Assembly: GCF_014647415.1 (NCBI RefSeq)
Contig: NZ_BMPD01000005.1
Coordinates: forward strand, 248,001 to 312,000
DNA length: 64,000 nt
Reading direction: 5' to 3'
DNA from: Haloarcula sebkhae
GTDB lineage: Archaea; Halobacteriota; Halobacteria; Halobacteriales; Haloarculaceae
The stretch's first letter is position 1, and every line of letters begins with the position of its first letter. This document shows positions 43,701 through 50,895 of the stretch, piece by piece. The notes under the pieces were generated by a model, which worked only from the letters and a program-made list of their open reading frames with translations, ran no database searches and was not told the DNA's origin. Both the position numbers and the translations under genes were made by a program.

Positions 43701-44125
43701 GGCCACAGCGCCCGGATGTCCGTCGCCAGGCGGTCATAGGCCTCGTTCCAGCCGAGCTTGCGCCACTCCCCGTCCTCCTGAATCATCGGGTGCTTGAGGC
43801 GCTTCTCGGAGTGTTCGGTCTCGTAGATGCCGGCCCCTTTCGAGCACAGCGACCCCGAGTTTATTGGGTGTTCGTGCCACGGCTCCATGCCGACGAAGGA
43901 GTTGCCCTCCTTCTCACCACGGAAGCCACAACCCACTGAACAGTAGTTGCAGATCGTCTTGGTCAGTTCGGTGTCCGTGTCTGTCCCGTCCGTTTCCTCG
44001 CCGTCCTCCTGGAGTGCCCGACCAGCGCCGCTGACGCCGAGAGCGACCCCGCCCGCGAGGGCGCTCGCCTTCATGAACGAGCGCCGGTCGAGATCCAGTG
44101 AGACTGGTTCCTGTTGTGTACTCAT
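40724..44125 (-). CDS. Formate-dehydrogenase-like molybdopterin catalytic subunit, Tat-exported
   Basis: 1133 residues from the ATG at 44125. A twin-arginine signal (DRRSFMKA, Arg14-Arg15) marks export. The [4Fe-4S] ligands are Cys59, Cys62, Cys66 and Cys94 (CNYCSVGC ... SLCSKG). The active-site motif ARICHSTT puts Cys198 where selenocysteine sits in many formate dehydrogenases, followed by the expected His. Mo/W-bis-MGD binding regions follow (IIIGQNPAEAHPIAMQ, QIEWAMGGTQHN) and the C-terminal domain contains PHMYAEITPNKAEELG. It oxidises formate outside the membrane and feeds a quinone-linked chain. The metal (Mo or W) is not deducible. Confidence 0.9.
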   Translation of the reverse strand: MSTQQEPVSLDLDRRSFMKASALAGGVALGVSGAGRALQEDGEETDGTDTDTELTKTICNYCSVGCGFRGEKEGNSFVGMEPWHEHPINSGSLCSKGAGIYETEHSEKRLKHPMIQEDGEWRKLGWNEAYDRLATDIRALWPDDDTAPAEAVDVDAEHSRESVMLLGSAHHSNEEAYAIRKLAAFMGTNNIDHQARICHSTTVTGLANTWGYGAMTNTVQDYRNFDLNIIIGQNPAEAHPIAMQHILEGQKRGGTILNLDPRFTKTSAHADEFMRFRPGTDVALMMGIIKELRDKHGLAMDPDADETGQNMLTDRVQGWEDVDAELDQYDKETVEEITWVSAEDIERIADMIDEARPHIQIEWAMGGTQHNNGTQNIRSYAVASLASGSAARSGGGLQVMRGHANVQGATDLAVASHILPGYYGLSPGGWSWWAEIWDRTPETSGDTSFADMYNRFELMSPEKYVRQSPNYEGSEDTDSLPPNTDHGPNNPAENSMMFQNGLTVARWFESALDQQDRYQETPIYQPDQTKIAVFWGHSANSISEMEQMKEGMENLDLLVVIDVFPSVASVLPDYEDGPPVLLLPASSQYEHYRSLTNTNRSVQWSEPVRSPAHNSKPDLQIMQELAGYLGFGEHFDWGAGSELYNGKSSYEGVVREFNLGTNTIGYRQTPERLQKHLEYDYAFSNEDLKGAEGTPVAGEYWMLPWPCWGEDHPGTPIIWNDDLDPNNGGQDFRTRWGVSAPTPEDWEAMPTDDDYPMQETLDAVGDRYESQEEALDLTRAPYNPEWADDDDTAADGMIHGIPEYPGWKVTPPQSLVDPNQEVQPDELTIPQQYALDNQESVYTAAQALNDPDTGSPVFDEYLETMIGEGVDPEFYEEYDFNQPDAPTGRGRARAVVWSFLDKVPVHREPIEGPDTELLNEWPANGQQRNFYRLDQNNLVEQERATDIIHNQDDGPDLDTIMTSGRQVEHQGGGAETRNNIHTADLQPHMYAEITPNKAEELGVDGGDLVVISSTDRGSVLVKARVTDRPNDQEVFLPYHWGGVFKGESLEDKYPDGHVPYAIGDSANAITSRGYDVETQMQETKVSMVAVNPATPEVLDRYNIDVDLDFDFPQDVNDVGTQKDFDVRDNSTVQ

Positions 44126-44154
44126 GGTAAATGGTGCCCACCCATTACCGATGC

Positions 44155-44166
44155 TGTCCGTATTTG
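44155..44166 (-). promoter_or_regulatory. Possible TATA element of the formate dehydrogenase operon
   Basis: On the minus strand the region reads GGCAAATACGG about 30-40 bp upstream of the ATG at 44125, a weak box A. The rightward gene at 44359 has a separate candidate, TCTATTACTG, near 44327-44336. Confidence 0.4.
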
Positions 44167-44358
44167 CCACGAAATCTGGTTTGTCATTGTCTCTCTAGAC
44201 GTGCCACAAATTCGGTGTCATCCATGATAAAATGTGACATAGTTAGCTATCATAATTCCTGTAATTTTCCGGCCGTCCAAATGTTTGGGGTTGAATTCAT
44301 GAATAGATGTGTGAACACTCCGCAAGGTCTATTACTGGGACAGGGTTTTGCATGATTA

Positions 44359-46494
44359 ATGAATACAGGCGCCTTCGTGTGTTCCTGTGGGGGATCGTGT
44401 GACATCGACCTCGAAGCGGTACGGGACGGTGTCGACGATGTCGACGTCGTAGCCAGTTCCGAACTGCTCTGTCAGGACGGCCTGGCCGGGATGTCACAGG
44501 TAATCGAGGAGTACGATCTCGATCAGGTCATCGCGACGACGCCGGAACCGTCGTGTCAGGACCGCATCCGCGAGCTTGCCGACGAACACGGCCTTCATCC
44601 CGAGGCATCGGTGTTCGTCGACCACCGGGAGACCAACGCCTGGGTCCACGACGAGGCGGCGGCAACCGACAAAACGGCCCGCCTTATCAACGCGACCCGG
44701 GCGGGGCTTCGCGAGGAAGCGCCATCGCGGACGGTGTCGAAAGACGCCGGCAACTGCGTTGCTGTCGTGGGCGACCCCGGCGCGGCGCGGTCACTGACCG
44801 ATGACGCCGACGTGACGTTCATCGCGGATGGGCGGGAGTTCGCCGACGTGGAAGGGCTCGGCGACGTGACGATGGAGCGCGGGCGCGTCGTGGATATCGA
44901 CGGCTCCTACAGCGAGTACGAACTCACGCTGGAAGCCCGCGTCACCGACGACTGCATCGACTGCATGGACTGCGTGCGCGAGGGGCCGGACGGAATGGTG
45001 ACCGAGTTCCCCGTCGACATCCATCCCGACGCCCCCGACGGCGAGTGGACAGACACCTGCCCGACCGACGCCATCGATCTGGACGGCGTTACCCGTACTG
45101 TCGAAGTCGACCAGGTCATCTACCCCGAGGGCCGTGACGACGCCCGCGGCGGCCGGCTTGGCTTCTACACCGGGCCAGTCGATGCCGGAACCATTGCCGC
45201 AGTCGAATCACAACTGGGCGGCATCGAGAAACCGCAGTTCCTCGACCTTGAGATGGACGTCTGTGCGGCCGGCGCATCCAGCCAGGAGGGGTGTACGGCC
45301 TGCGTCGACGCCTGCCCCCACGGCGCAGTCGACCGGCCGACCATCGATTCCGTCGAGTTCGACGAGGTGGCCTGCGAGAACTGCGGGGCCTGCACGAGCG
45401 CCTGTCCGACAGGCGCAACACAGCTCCGCGAGCCATCGAACCGACGGCTCGCTCGCGAAGTCGAGGCGCTGCTGGAAGACGACACGGATGAGGGCTTGTT
45501 TTCCCGTGGCGACAACGCAGGTATCGACACGCAGGTCGTCGCGTTCGTCTGCTCAGAGTACGCCGCCGAACGGCTCCGCGCGCACGGACACAAGGCCGTG
45601 CAGTCGGGCGACCTCGACTACCCGCCCATCCTCCCGGTTCAGGTCAACTGCACGGACACGGTCGGCGAGGCCCACGTCATGCACGCGCTCGCGGCCAGTG
45701 CGGACGGCGTCGCCATTGTCGGCTGTGGCGGCTCCTGTCTCCACTCCGGCCCGGACCCCAAGCAGGACCTCGTCGACCGGCTCAATCAGGCGACGACAGA
45801 CCTCGGGCTGGGTGACCGGGTCGGCTTCTTCGCGCCCGAGGCCGGCAACCCCGAGGCGTTTGTCGAGTCGCTGTCCGGGTTCGTCGAATTTGGGCTCGAC
45901 GAGACGCCGATACCCGCCGGCGACTACGAGGCAACAGGCCGCAGCGACACCGATCGCGAGGAACCCCGTCCCAACCCCGACTTCGACAGCCACGGCTGGA
46001 CGCTGGAGAGCGTTCGAGCTATTCTCGAACATGTCGAGCCCGAACGCGATGTGATTCGCGGGCTGAAGGACTTCGGCGTTATGGATGTCAACGACGCGTG
46101 TACCCTGACGCCGACCTGTACGAACCTCTGTCCGACCGACGCCATCCAGCGGACGGGTGAGGGCGAACTGGCGTTCAACCACGCGGACTGCGTCAACTGC
46201 GGCCTCTGTGAGGAGGGCTGTCCGGAGACGGCGATTACGATGCACGACGGGCTGGACCTCTCCCTGCTCCCCGAAAACAGGGGCGGCGAGGCCTGGGTGA
46301 CCGTCCACGAGGGCGATATGCTGGAATGTGTCCGCTGTGGCAAGCCCTTCACCAGCGTCGCCTCCGCCGACAAGATCGAGGAGGAGGTCGGCGATCAGGT
46401 CGAGGGTCTGGCTCCCGATGCCGACCACTCCGTCTTCGAGTACTGCAGCGATTGTCGGAGCCGTCTGCTGTTCGATCAGGGGGAGAAACGATGA
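44359..46494 (+). CDS. HdrA/MvhD-like multi-[4Fe-4S] protein
   Basis: 711 residues, soluble. It opens with CSCGGSCDID. Ferredoxin-type groups are CIDCMDC, CTACVDACP with CENCGACTSACP, then CTNLCP and CVNCGLCEEGCP. In between lies an MvhD/FlpD-like domain (VVAFVCSEYAAERLRAHG, VQVNCTDTVGEAHVMHALAA, IVGCGGSCLHSG), which in methanogens passes electrons to heterodisulfide reductase. A C-terminal CVRCGKPF and YCSDCRSR add a ribbon. No FAD GxGxxG motif is clear, so it is not a complete HdrA. It is divergent from the formate dehydrogenase operon and coupled to the TorD-like gene, suggesting an electron-transfer partner. Confidence 0.82.
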   Translation: MNTGAFVCSCGGSCDIDLEAVRDGVDDVDVVASSELLCQDGLAGMSQVIEEYDLDQVIATTPEPSCQDRIRELADEHGLHPEASVFVDHRETNAWVHDEAAATDKTARLINATRAGLREEAPSRTVSKDAGNCVAVVGDPGAARSLTDDADVTFIADGREFADVEGLGDVTMERGRVVDIDGSYSEYELTLEARVTDDCIDCMDCVREGPDGMVTEFPVDIHPDAPDGEWTDTCPTDAIDLDGVTRTVEVDQVIYPEGRDDARGGRLGFYTGPVDAGTIAAVESQLGGIEKPQFLDLEMDVCAAGASSQEGCTACVDACPHGAVDRPTIDSVEFDEVACENCGACTSACPTGATQLREPSNRRLAREVEALLEDDTDEGLFSRGDNAGIDTQVVAFVCSEYAAERLRAHGHKAVQSGDLDYPPILPVQVNCTDTVGEAHVMHALAASADGVAIVGCGGSCLHSGPDPKQDLVDRLNQATTDLGLGDRVGFFAPEAGNPEAFVESLSGFVEFGLDETPIPAGDYEATGRSDTDREEPRPNPDFDSHGWTLESVRAILEHVEPERDVIRGLKDFGVMDVNDACTLTPTCTNLCPTDAIQRTGEGELAFNHADCVNCGLCEEGCPETAITMHDGLDLSLLPENRGGEAWVTVHEGDMLECVRCGKPFTSVASADKIEEEVGDQVEGLAPDADHSVFEYCSDCRSRLLFDQGEKR

Positions 46495-47117
46495 ACGACG
46501 CTGCCGTCTACGAGGCCCGCCTCGAACTGGTCGATTTCGTCATCGACGTGTTCTGGGACGTGCCCGAGGAAGCGTTCGTCGAGCGGCTGTTGAGCGGCGA
46601 GGTGCAGCTGCCGGAGGACTCCATCAACGACCAGCTCGACGAGGGCTTCGAGATGCTCGAGGCGTGGATCGACGGGAACGCCGACCGGTCGGTTTCGGCG
46701 GTGCAGGACGACCTCGAACGGGAGTACACGGACCTGCTTGTCGGCCCGCGACCGCCGGTGTTGCCCCACGAGACGAACTACCGCGAGGACACGGAGTTCA
46801 TCGGCGAGGGACTCGCCGAGGTCGATGCCAGCTACGCCGCGGCGGGGTGGTCACCGCCCGAGGACTACCCCGAGGAAGACGACTTCATCGCCGTCGAGAT
46901 GGCGTTCCTGCGATATCTCATCGAACGCCAGCGAGAGGGCGACGAGGAGACCGTGGGCTACGAACGGGTGTTCATCGAGCAACATCTCAGCGAGTGGGTC
47001 GTCGACTTCACTGACGAGATGCGCGAAGAAGCCGACGAGGGGCTGTTCCTCGCAGCGGCGCTCATTTGCGAGGGGCTCGTCCGCTTCGAGGACGAGATCG
47101 TCGCACAGATCGGGTAG
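46491..47117 (+). CDS. TorD/DmsD-type molybdoenzyme chaperone
   Basis: 208 residues, start set by the ATGA overlap with the upstream gene. All-helical and strongly acidic. The family hallmark is the block REYTDLLVGPRPPVLPHETN with YREDTEFIGEGLAEVDASYA, and DDFIAVEMAFLRYLIERQ. TorD-like proteins bind the Tat signal of a molybdoenzyme and hold the protein until the cofactor is inserted. The Tat-exported formate dehydrogenase subunit is the obvious client. Confidence 0.88.
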   Translation: MNDAAVYEARLELVDFVIDVFWDVPEEAFVERLLSGEVQLPEDSINDQLDEGFEMLEAWIDGNADRSVSAVQDDLEREYTDLLVGPRPPVLPHETNYREDTEFIGEGLAEVDASYAAAGWSPPEDYPEEDDFIAVEMAFLRYLIERQREGDEETVGYERVFIEQHLSEWVVDFTDEMREEADEGLFLAAALICEGLVRFEDEIVAQIG

Positions 47118-47124
47118 CAGGGCG

Positions 47125-47358
47125 CTACCGGATTCGGAGCACGAGCCCCACGCTGGCGACGAGTCCGACGACCATCAGAACCTTCACCGCAGGCAGTAGG
47201 AACGCCATGGCCTGTTCCATGAAAAAGAGCGAACGCCAGGAGTAGACCGACCGTGCGATGACCGCGACGGCTCCCGCGCCCGCGACCAGCACGCAGAGGA
47301 GTGTGACCGAGGCGACCGCGACGACGCCGAAGGGATTCGCACGCAGTCGCTTACGCAT
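47125..47358 (-). CDS. Small membrane protein (77 aa)
   Basis: From the ATG at 47358: a basic head MRKRLRANPFG, then two hydrophobic helices (VVAVASVTLLCVLVAGAGAV and AMAFLLPAVKVLMVVGLVAS) with an arginine at the C terminus. The start lies inside the end of the preceding gene. It is the last member of a three-gene leftward operon of tiny membrane proteins. Confidence 0.72.
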   Translation of the reverse strand: MRKRLRANPFGVVAVASVTLLCVLVAGAGAVAVIARSVYSWRSLFFMEQAMAFLLPAVKVLMVVGLVASVGLVLRIR

Positions 47359-47626
47359 CGGGGACCACCCGCCGGCCGACAACGAGGACCACGTAGAGCG
47401 GGACGAGGACGACCAGCAGACGACTGACGAATAGACCGATGAAGCTGATGGTCGATTCGAGGTGAATCTGCCAGTGCCAGCTCCCTTTGAGTTCGGCGAT
47501 GAGGCCGATGGTGCCGACGACAAGCAGTGACAGCGCCAGCAGCGTAGCGAGGGTGTAGACCAGAATCCGAAGATATCCGAGGAGTGAGACGGCGGTCAGC
47601 CGGGAGTTCGATTGCTCGGTGGCCAT
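47351..47626 (-). CDS. Small membrane protein (91 aa)
   Basis: From the ATG at 47626. Two helices: LRILVYTLATLLALSLLVVG and FIGLFVSRLLVVLVPLYVVL, with an amphipathic link containing KGSWHWQIHLE. Two arginines end the second helix. Overlaps with both neighbours (TGATG upstream, 8 bp downstream) show translational coupling, as for subunits of a membrane complex. No family is recognised. Confidence 0.74.
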   Translation of the reverse strand: MATEQSNSRLTAVSLLGYLRILVYTLATLLALSLLVVGTIGLIAELKGSWHWQIHLESTISFIGLFVSRLLVVLVPLYVVLVVGRRVVPDA

Positions 47627-47775
47627 CAGGTACCCTCTCCGGTCCAGTGCTGCTGATAGATATCGTACGTGATGACGGCGAGAATGACCAGCCCGACACC
47701 GAGGACCGCTGCGCCGGTGTCGGGTGGAAACGGGAGGTCCAGTCCCGATTCGGCATGCATGAGGGTAGTTAACAT
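47626..47775 (-). CDS. Very small membrane protein (49 aa)
   Basis: From the ATG at 47775 (or 47760): MLTTLMHAESGLDLPFPPDT, then one helix AAVLGVGLVILAVITYDIY and a short polar end QQHWTGEGT. Its TGA shares a base with the start of the next gene. Such short single-helix proteins often are accessory subunits of respiratory complexes, so this operon may encode a compact membrane module beside formate dehydrogenase. Confidence 0.65.
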   Translation of the reverse strand: MLTTLMHAESGLDLPFPPDTGAAVLGVGLVILAVITYDIYQQHWTGEGT

Positions 47776-47871
47776 GAAATGTGATACGGACTGCCAAACA
47801 AAAACCATTGCGACCTGTTATCTTGAGACAAGGTTTTTCTCCACGTAGCTCTATCCCTGTGATATCATACC

Positions 47872-49089
47872 ATGACTTCGCGCCGCGGGCTGCTGCTTCG
47901 ACTCTCCGCACTCACCGGAGCGGCTGGTCTCAGCGGCTGTTCGTCCCTGCTGGCCAGGCAAGCGGAGTCGCCGACGGGTGACCTCGAACCCAACCCACGG
48001 GCCGACGAACTCCCGATACGGCAACATGCTTGGAACGAGCGCCTTCGGAGCGACGCCGCCGGCAACAACCTGATACCCCGTCACTTCCGGCTGTTCATGC
48101 TGGATCTTGATACGGAACCGTCGGACGCGGCCGCAGAGACCGTCGAACTGGCGATGCGGACACTGGAAGACGCCTACGAGTTCGACAGCGGGGGACTCCT
48201 GCACATGCTCGCCTGGGGGACGAGTTACTTCGAGACCTACGGGTCGCTGGGCTCCTCGCCGATACGTAGCCCGCGAGTCCTCTCCCGGACGGACGACCCC
48301 GACCTGCAGTCTTTCGACGCGATGCTCGTCCTTGCGAGCGACGTTCCGTCGAACCTCACAAGCGCCGAGTCAGCGATGTTCGACACGCGGCCGACGCTCG
48401 CGGACGCGGAGATCCAGGGCCGACTCGGCGACGTGTTCTCCATCGTCGACCGTCGCGGCGGATTCATCGGTGGGGGACTCCCGGCGGCTCACGCCGACGC
48501 AGAAGGCGTCCCCGCCGATATCCCCGAAGACTCCTACATGTTCTCCGGCTTTTTTGCCGGCCGGGCCGGCACGCAGGCCAGCGAAGACCGCGTCACCATC
48601 GACGACGGCCCCTACGCCGGCGGGACGACGATACACCTCTCGCGAATCAACGAGGCCTTCGACAACTGGTGGGAACTCGCCCAGTCCGACCGCGTCCAGC
48701 GGCTGTTCTCGGCGGAGTTCTCTCCGGAGGACATCGACAGAGGTGACCTCCCCTTCGCCGACATGGTTCGCGAGCACGCGAGCAGCGAGGGAGCGGTCGG
48801 CCACTTCGAGAAGGTCGCCCGCGCCCGCCAGGATGGTAAGCCGATTATCCTCCGGCGGGACTTCAACACGATCGACGGCGGTCAGGCCGGGATTCACTTC
48901 CTCTCGCTCCAGGCACGCCCGCGTGACTTCGAGGAAGTACGGGACGCGATGAACGGCTGGTGGCTCCGGGAAGAACACGAGGAACTCCGGGATCGGCAGA
49001 ACAACGGGCTGCTGGAATTCATCGAAGTCGCGTCACGCTCGAACTTCTACGTCCCACCGCGTGACAAACGGGCCTTCCCGGCCCCGTAG
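47872..49089 (+). CDS. DyP-peroxidase-like exported protein
   Basis: 405 residues. The signal begins MTSRRGLLLRLSALTGAAGL and ends in a lipobox with Cys23 (LSGC), so it is a Tat lipoprotein. The body resembles dye-decolorising peroxidases: FRLFMLDLDTEPSDAA, LLHMLAWGTSYFETYG, YMFSGFFAGRAGTQASED, and ILRRDFNTIDGGQAGIHFLS near the end, where the haem-binding His would lie. The GXXDG loop of true DyPs is not clear, so haem binding and peroxidase activity are uncertain. It may be haem-linked iron uptake (EfeB-like) or a lineage-specific protein. It is divergent from the small-membrane-protein operon. Confidence 0.7.
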   Translation: MTSRRGLLLRLSALTGAAGLSGCSSLLARQAESPTGDLEPNPRADELPIRQHAWNERLRSDAAGNNLIPRHFRLFMLDLDTEPSDAAAETVELAMRTLEDAYEFDSGGLLHMLAWGTSYFETYGSLGSSPIRSPRVLSRTDDPDLQSFDAMLVLASDVPSNLTSAESAMFDTRPTLADAEIQGRLGDVFSIVDRRGGFIGGGLPAAHADAEGVPADIPEDSYMFSGFFAGRAGTQASEDRVTIDDGPYAGGTTIHLSRINEAFDNWWELAQSDRVQRLFSAEFSPEDIDRGDLPFADMVREHASSEGAVGHFEKVARARQDGKPIILRRDFNTIDGGQAGIHFLSLQARPRDFEEVRDAMNGWWLREEHEELRDRQNNGLLEFIEVASRSNFYVPPRDKRAFPAP

Positions 49090-49143
49090 CTCTCGCTCAC
49101 GCGTCGGCTCAGATGGAAAAGGCGGCGCGCAACCGACAGCAGC

Positions 49144-49275
49144 TCACTCCTCGTCGTCGTCCGTCGTGTCGTTCTGGTTCACGTCACCCGGCCAGACACC
49201 GTGGTCCCAGACCTCGAAACCGTTGAACGTCTCTGTCGCACCTTGGGGCTTCCACTCGGTTGATTCGTGTGCCAT
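49144..49275 (-). CDS. 43-residue protein of unknown function
   Basis: From the ATG at 49275: MAHESTEWKPQGATETFNGF, then EVWDHGVWPGDVNQNDTTDD and an acidic end. Trp-rich, acidic and well coded. A box-A-like CTTAAG lies about 30 bp upstream. It stands in the space between the DyP-like gene and the aldehyde oxidoreductase group. No family is recognised. Confidence 0.6.
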   Translation of the reverse strand: MAHESTEWKPQGATETFNGFEVWDHGVWPGDVNQNDTTDDDEE

Positions 49276-49319
49276 TGTATATCAACAGTCACAGTGGCCG
49301 GGCTTAAGTTTTGGTGCCG

Positions 49320-49664
49320 TCACTCAGACGGCGTCCCCGGCGGTTTCTGCTCGTCCGTCACGTCATCGAGGAACGCGTTGGCGTAGAGGTCGACATGCAT
49401 CTTCAGGACGGTACTCTCGTCGACCCCGCTCTCTTCAGCCTGTCGACGGAGCAAGGCGGCCAGTTCCTCGGTCGGTTCGTACCGTATCTCACGACCGTCG
49501 ACCTCGAACGCCACGTCGTGGGACTGGGAGACGAGGTGTTCGATCTCCAGTAACGCCTGCTCGACTTTGGTCTCCATCGCCTCGTCGATGTCCTCTAATC
49601 GCCGGTCGGCCCACTCCTGGGCGGCCTCATACAGGCGGTCGCTCACCTCGAAGGTAAGCGTCAA
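49320..49664 (-). CDS. Hypothetical protein with TTG start
   Basis: 114 residues. The start is taken as TTG at 49664 because it overlaps the TGA of the upstream zinc-ribbon gene (TTGA), the usual coupling in this group. A GTG at 49700 would overlap that gene by 40 bp. The protein is helical and acidic: FEVSDRLYEAAQEWADRRLE, EQALLEIEHLVSQSHDVAFE, and VDESTVLKMHVDLYANAFLD. It could bind the neighbouring membrane protein or the oxidoreductase; the function is unknown. Confidence 0.62.
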   Translation of the reverse strand: MTLTFEVSDRLYEAAQEWADRRLEDIDEAMETKVEQALLEIEHLVSQSHDVAFEVDGREIRYEPTEELAALLRRQAEESGVDESTVLKMHVDLYANAFLDDVTDEQKPPGTPSE

Positions 49665-49804
49665 AACGACACCCCCTCGCCCTCGAACTCGGGCGTCCAC
49701 AGTGTCGTCTCCTCACACACCGGACAGTCCTGCCGGCGCGGCTTCCCCTCGAACGCCGAGAGATCTATCATCTGCCCGCATTCCTCACAGCTGTAGTACG
49801 TCAT
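49661..49804 (-). CDS. 47-residue zinc-ribbon protein
   Basis: From the ATG at 49804: MTYYSCEECGQMIDLSAFEG with CxxC at residues 6-9, then QDCPVCEE with the second CxxC, so a complete zinc or iron ribbon of rubredoxin/rubrerythrin-like size. The start overlaps the stop of the 88-aa membrane protein (ATGA) and its stop overlaps the next start. It could be a small redox carrier of the aldehyde oxidoreductase locus, or a plain zinc ribbon. Confidence 0.72.
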   Translation of the reverse strand: MTYYSCEECGQMIDLSAFEGKPRRQDCPVCEETTLWTPEFEGEGVSF

Positions 49805-50067
49805 TCTTCGGATGGGGGCCACGACTGTGGGGCCGGGTCTGACTCGGTAATCTCGGAGTAAAGAACCACGAGCGCCCCGAGTACGATGGTCAACACAAGC
49901 ACACCGGCGATCCCGCCCAGCGCGTTCTGGCCGACGAATGAGGTTGTTCCGGTCATGAGGTCAACGGTCGACGCGACTTCGAACAGTGTCAGTAACAGCC
50001 AGACGAAGGCCCCCAGTACCACGAATGTGAGTATCTTCGACTGTTGGATCGCGGTTCGGAGTATCAT
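49801..50067 (-). CDS. Membrane protein (88 aa)
   Basis: From the ATG at 50067: two helices, ILTFVVLGAFVWLLLTLFEV and GIAGVLVLTIVLGALVVLYS, and an acidic, proline-rich end. It heads a coupled operon with the 47-aa zinc ribbon and the 114-aa protein, with a good TATA box at 50099-50106. Confidence 0.72.
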   Translation of the reverse strand: MILRTAIQQSKILTFVVLGAFVWLLLTLFEVASTVDLMTGTTSFVGQNALGGIAGVLVLTIVLGALVVLYSEITESDPAPQSWPPSEE

Positions 50068-50098
50068 TGTCGTTCGTGTATGACAAAGACCAGCAAGC

Positions 50099-50106
50099 AT
50101 TATAAA
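50099..50106 (-). promoter_or_regulatory. TATA box of the small-gene operon at 50067
   Basis: On the minus strand TTTATAAT lies 32-39 bp upstream of the ATG at 50067. It separates this operon from the aldehyde oxidoreductase unit whose last gene ends at 50116. Confidence 0.6.
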
Positions 50107-50115
50107 TATACGGCG

Positions 50116-50895
50116 TCACCCGTCGACGAGGTCCCAGTCCGCTTTCTCGGCGGCGTCGGCGAGCGGGACGAACTCCCAGCCAGTCCGCTCTGCAATCGGC
50201 TCGTCGTCCGGGCGGCCGACGAGGACCATCCGCTCGGCGTAGAACATCGAGTGCTCGTCGATGTCGGCAAGCCGCTCGGCCGGTTCCTGCCCCGCGCCGC
50301 TGAAGAAGTCAGCGTCGATGCCGTGGTCGCGCTGGAACTTGTTGATGACGAACGCCTCCACGTCGCCGACGATGCCGACCCAGTCAGCCCACCCTCGCGC
50401 CTCGCGAAACACCAGTTGCGGGTCGGCGAACTGTCGGGCCGCGTCGTAGGTCACGGCCATCGTCATGTCGTCGATGCCGCCGCCGTGCGGGCCGCTCGCC
50501 TCGACAGACTCCTCGCCAGCGGCGGGATCTTCGGCGACGTTCGAGGCCGGGTCAGTGTCAGTCGCGGCTGCGCCGCCTGCGCCGCCGCTGTCCGTCGGGA
50601 TGCCGACCGGCTTGTTCTTGTTCTCCCGGGGGACGTGGGGGACCGCCTGGCCTCCGGGGTCCGCGCTGGCGGTGTCTGCTCCGTTCCCCTCCATACCAGT
50701 GTCTGCATCAGTCCCCGTACTCGTGGCCGCGCCGTGGCTCTCAGCCTCGGCGTCGCTGTCGGGGCGTACCGATACAGTCCCGTGGTCTGGTTCGTCCTCG
50801 GGGTCGCCCTCGCCGCTCCAGAACCAGTCCCCCCTGTTTGGCGTCTCTTCGTCGTCCTGTACGTCGAGTTCGTCGAGATCGATTTCGTCTGTCAT
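50116..50895 (-). CDS. Acidic haloarchaeal protein of the aldehyde oxidoreductase unit
   Basis: 259 residues from the ATG at 50895. The first 135 residues are disordered and rich in Asp, Glu, Gly and Thr. A folded C-terminal domain follows (DDMTMAVTYDAARQFADPQL, VFREARGWADWVGIVGDVEA, FYAERMVLVGRPDDEPIAER, closing with a Trp-Asp rich end). The domain has no motif I recognise; haloarchaeal homologues carry only a DUF name. The start overlaps the oxidoreductase stop by ATGA, implying a tight functional link. Confidence 0.7.
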   Translation of the reverse strand: MTDEIDLDELDVQDDEETPNRGDWFWSGEGDPEDEPDHGTVSVRPDSDAEAESHGAATSTGTDADTGMEGNGADTASADPGGQAVPHVPRENKNKPVGIPTDSGGAGGAAATDTDPASNVAEDPAAGEESVEASGPHGGGIDDMTMAVTYDAARQFADPQLVFREARGWADWVGIVGDVEAFVINKFQRDHGIDADFFSGAGQEPAERLADIDEHSMFYAERMVLVGRPDDEPIAERTGWEFVPLADAAEKADWDLVDG

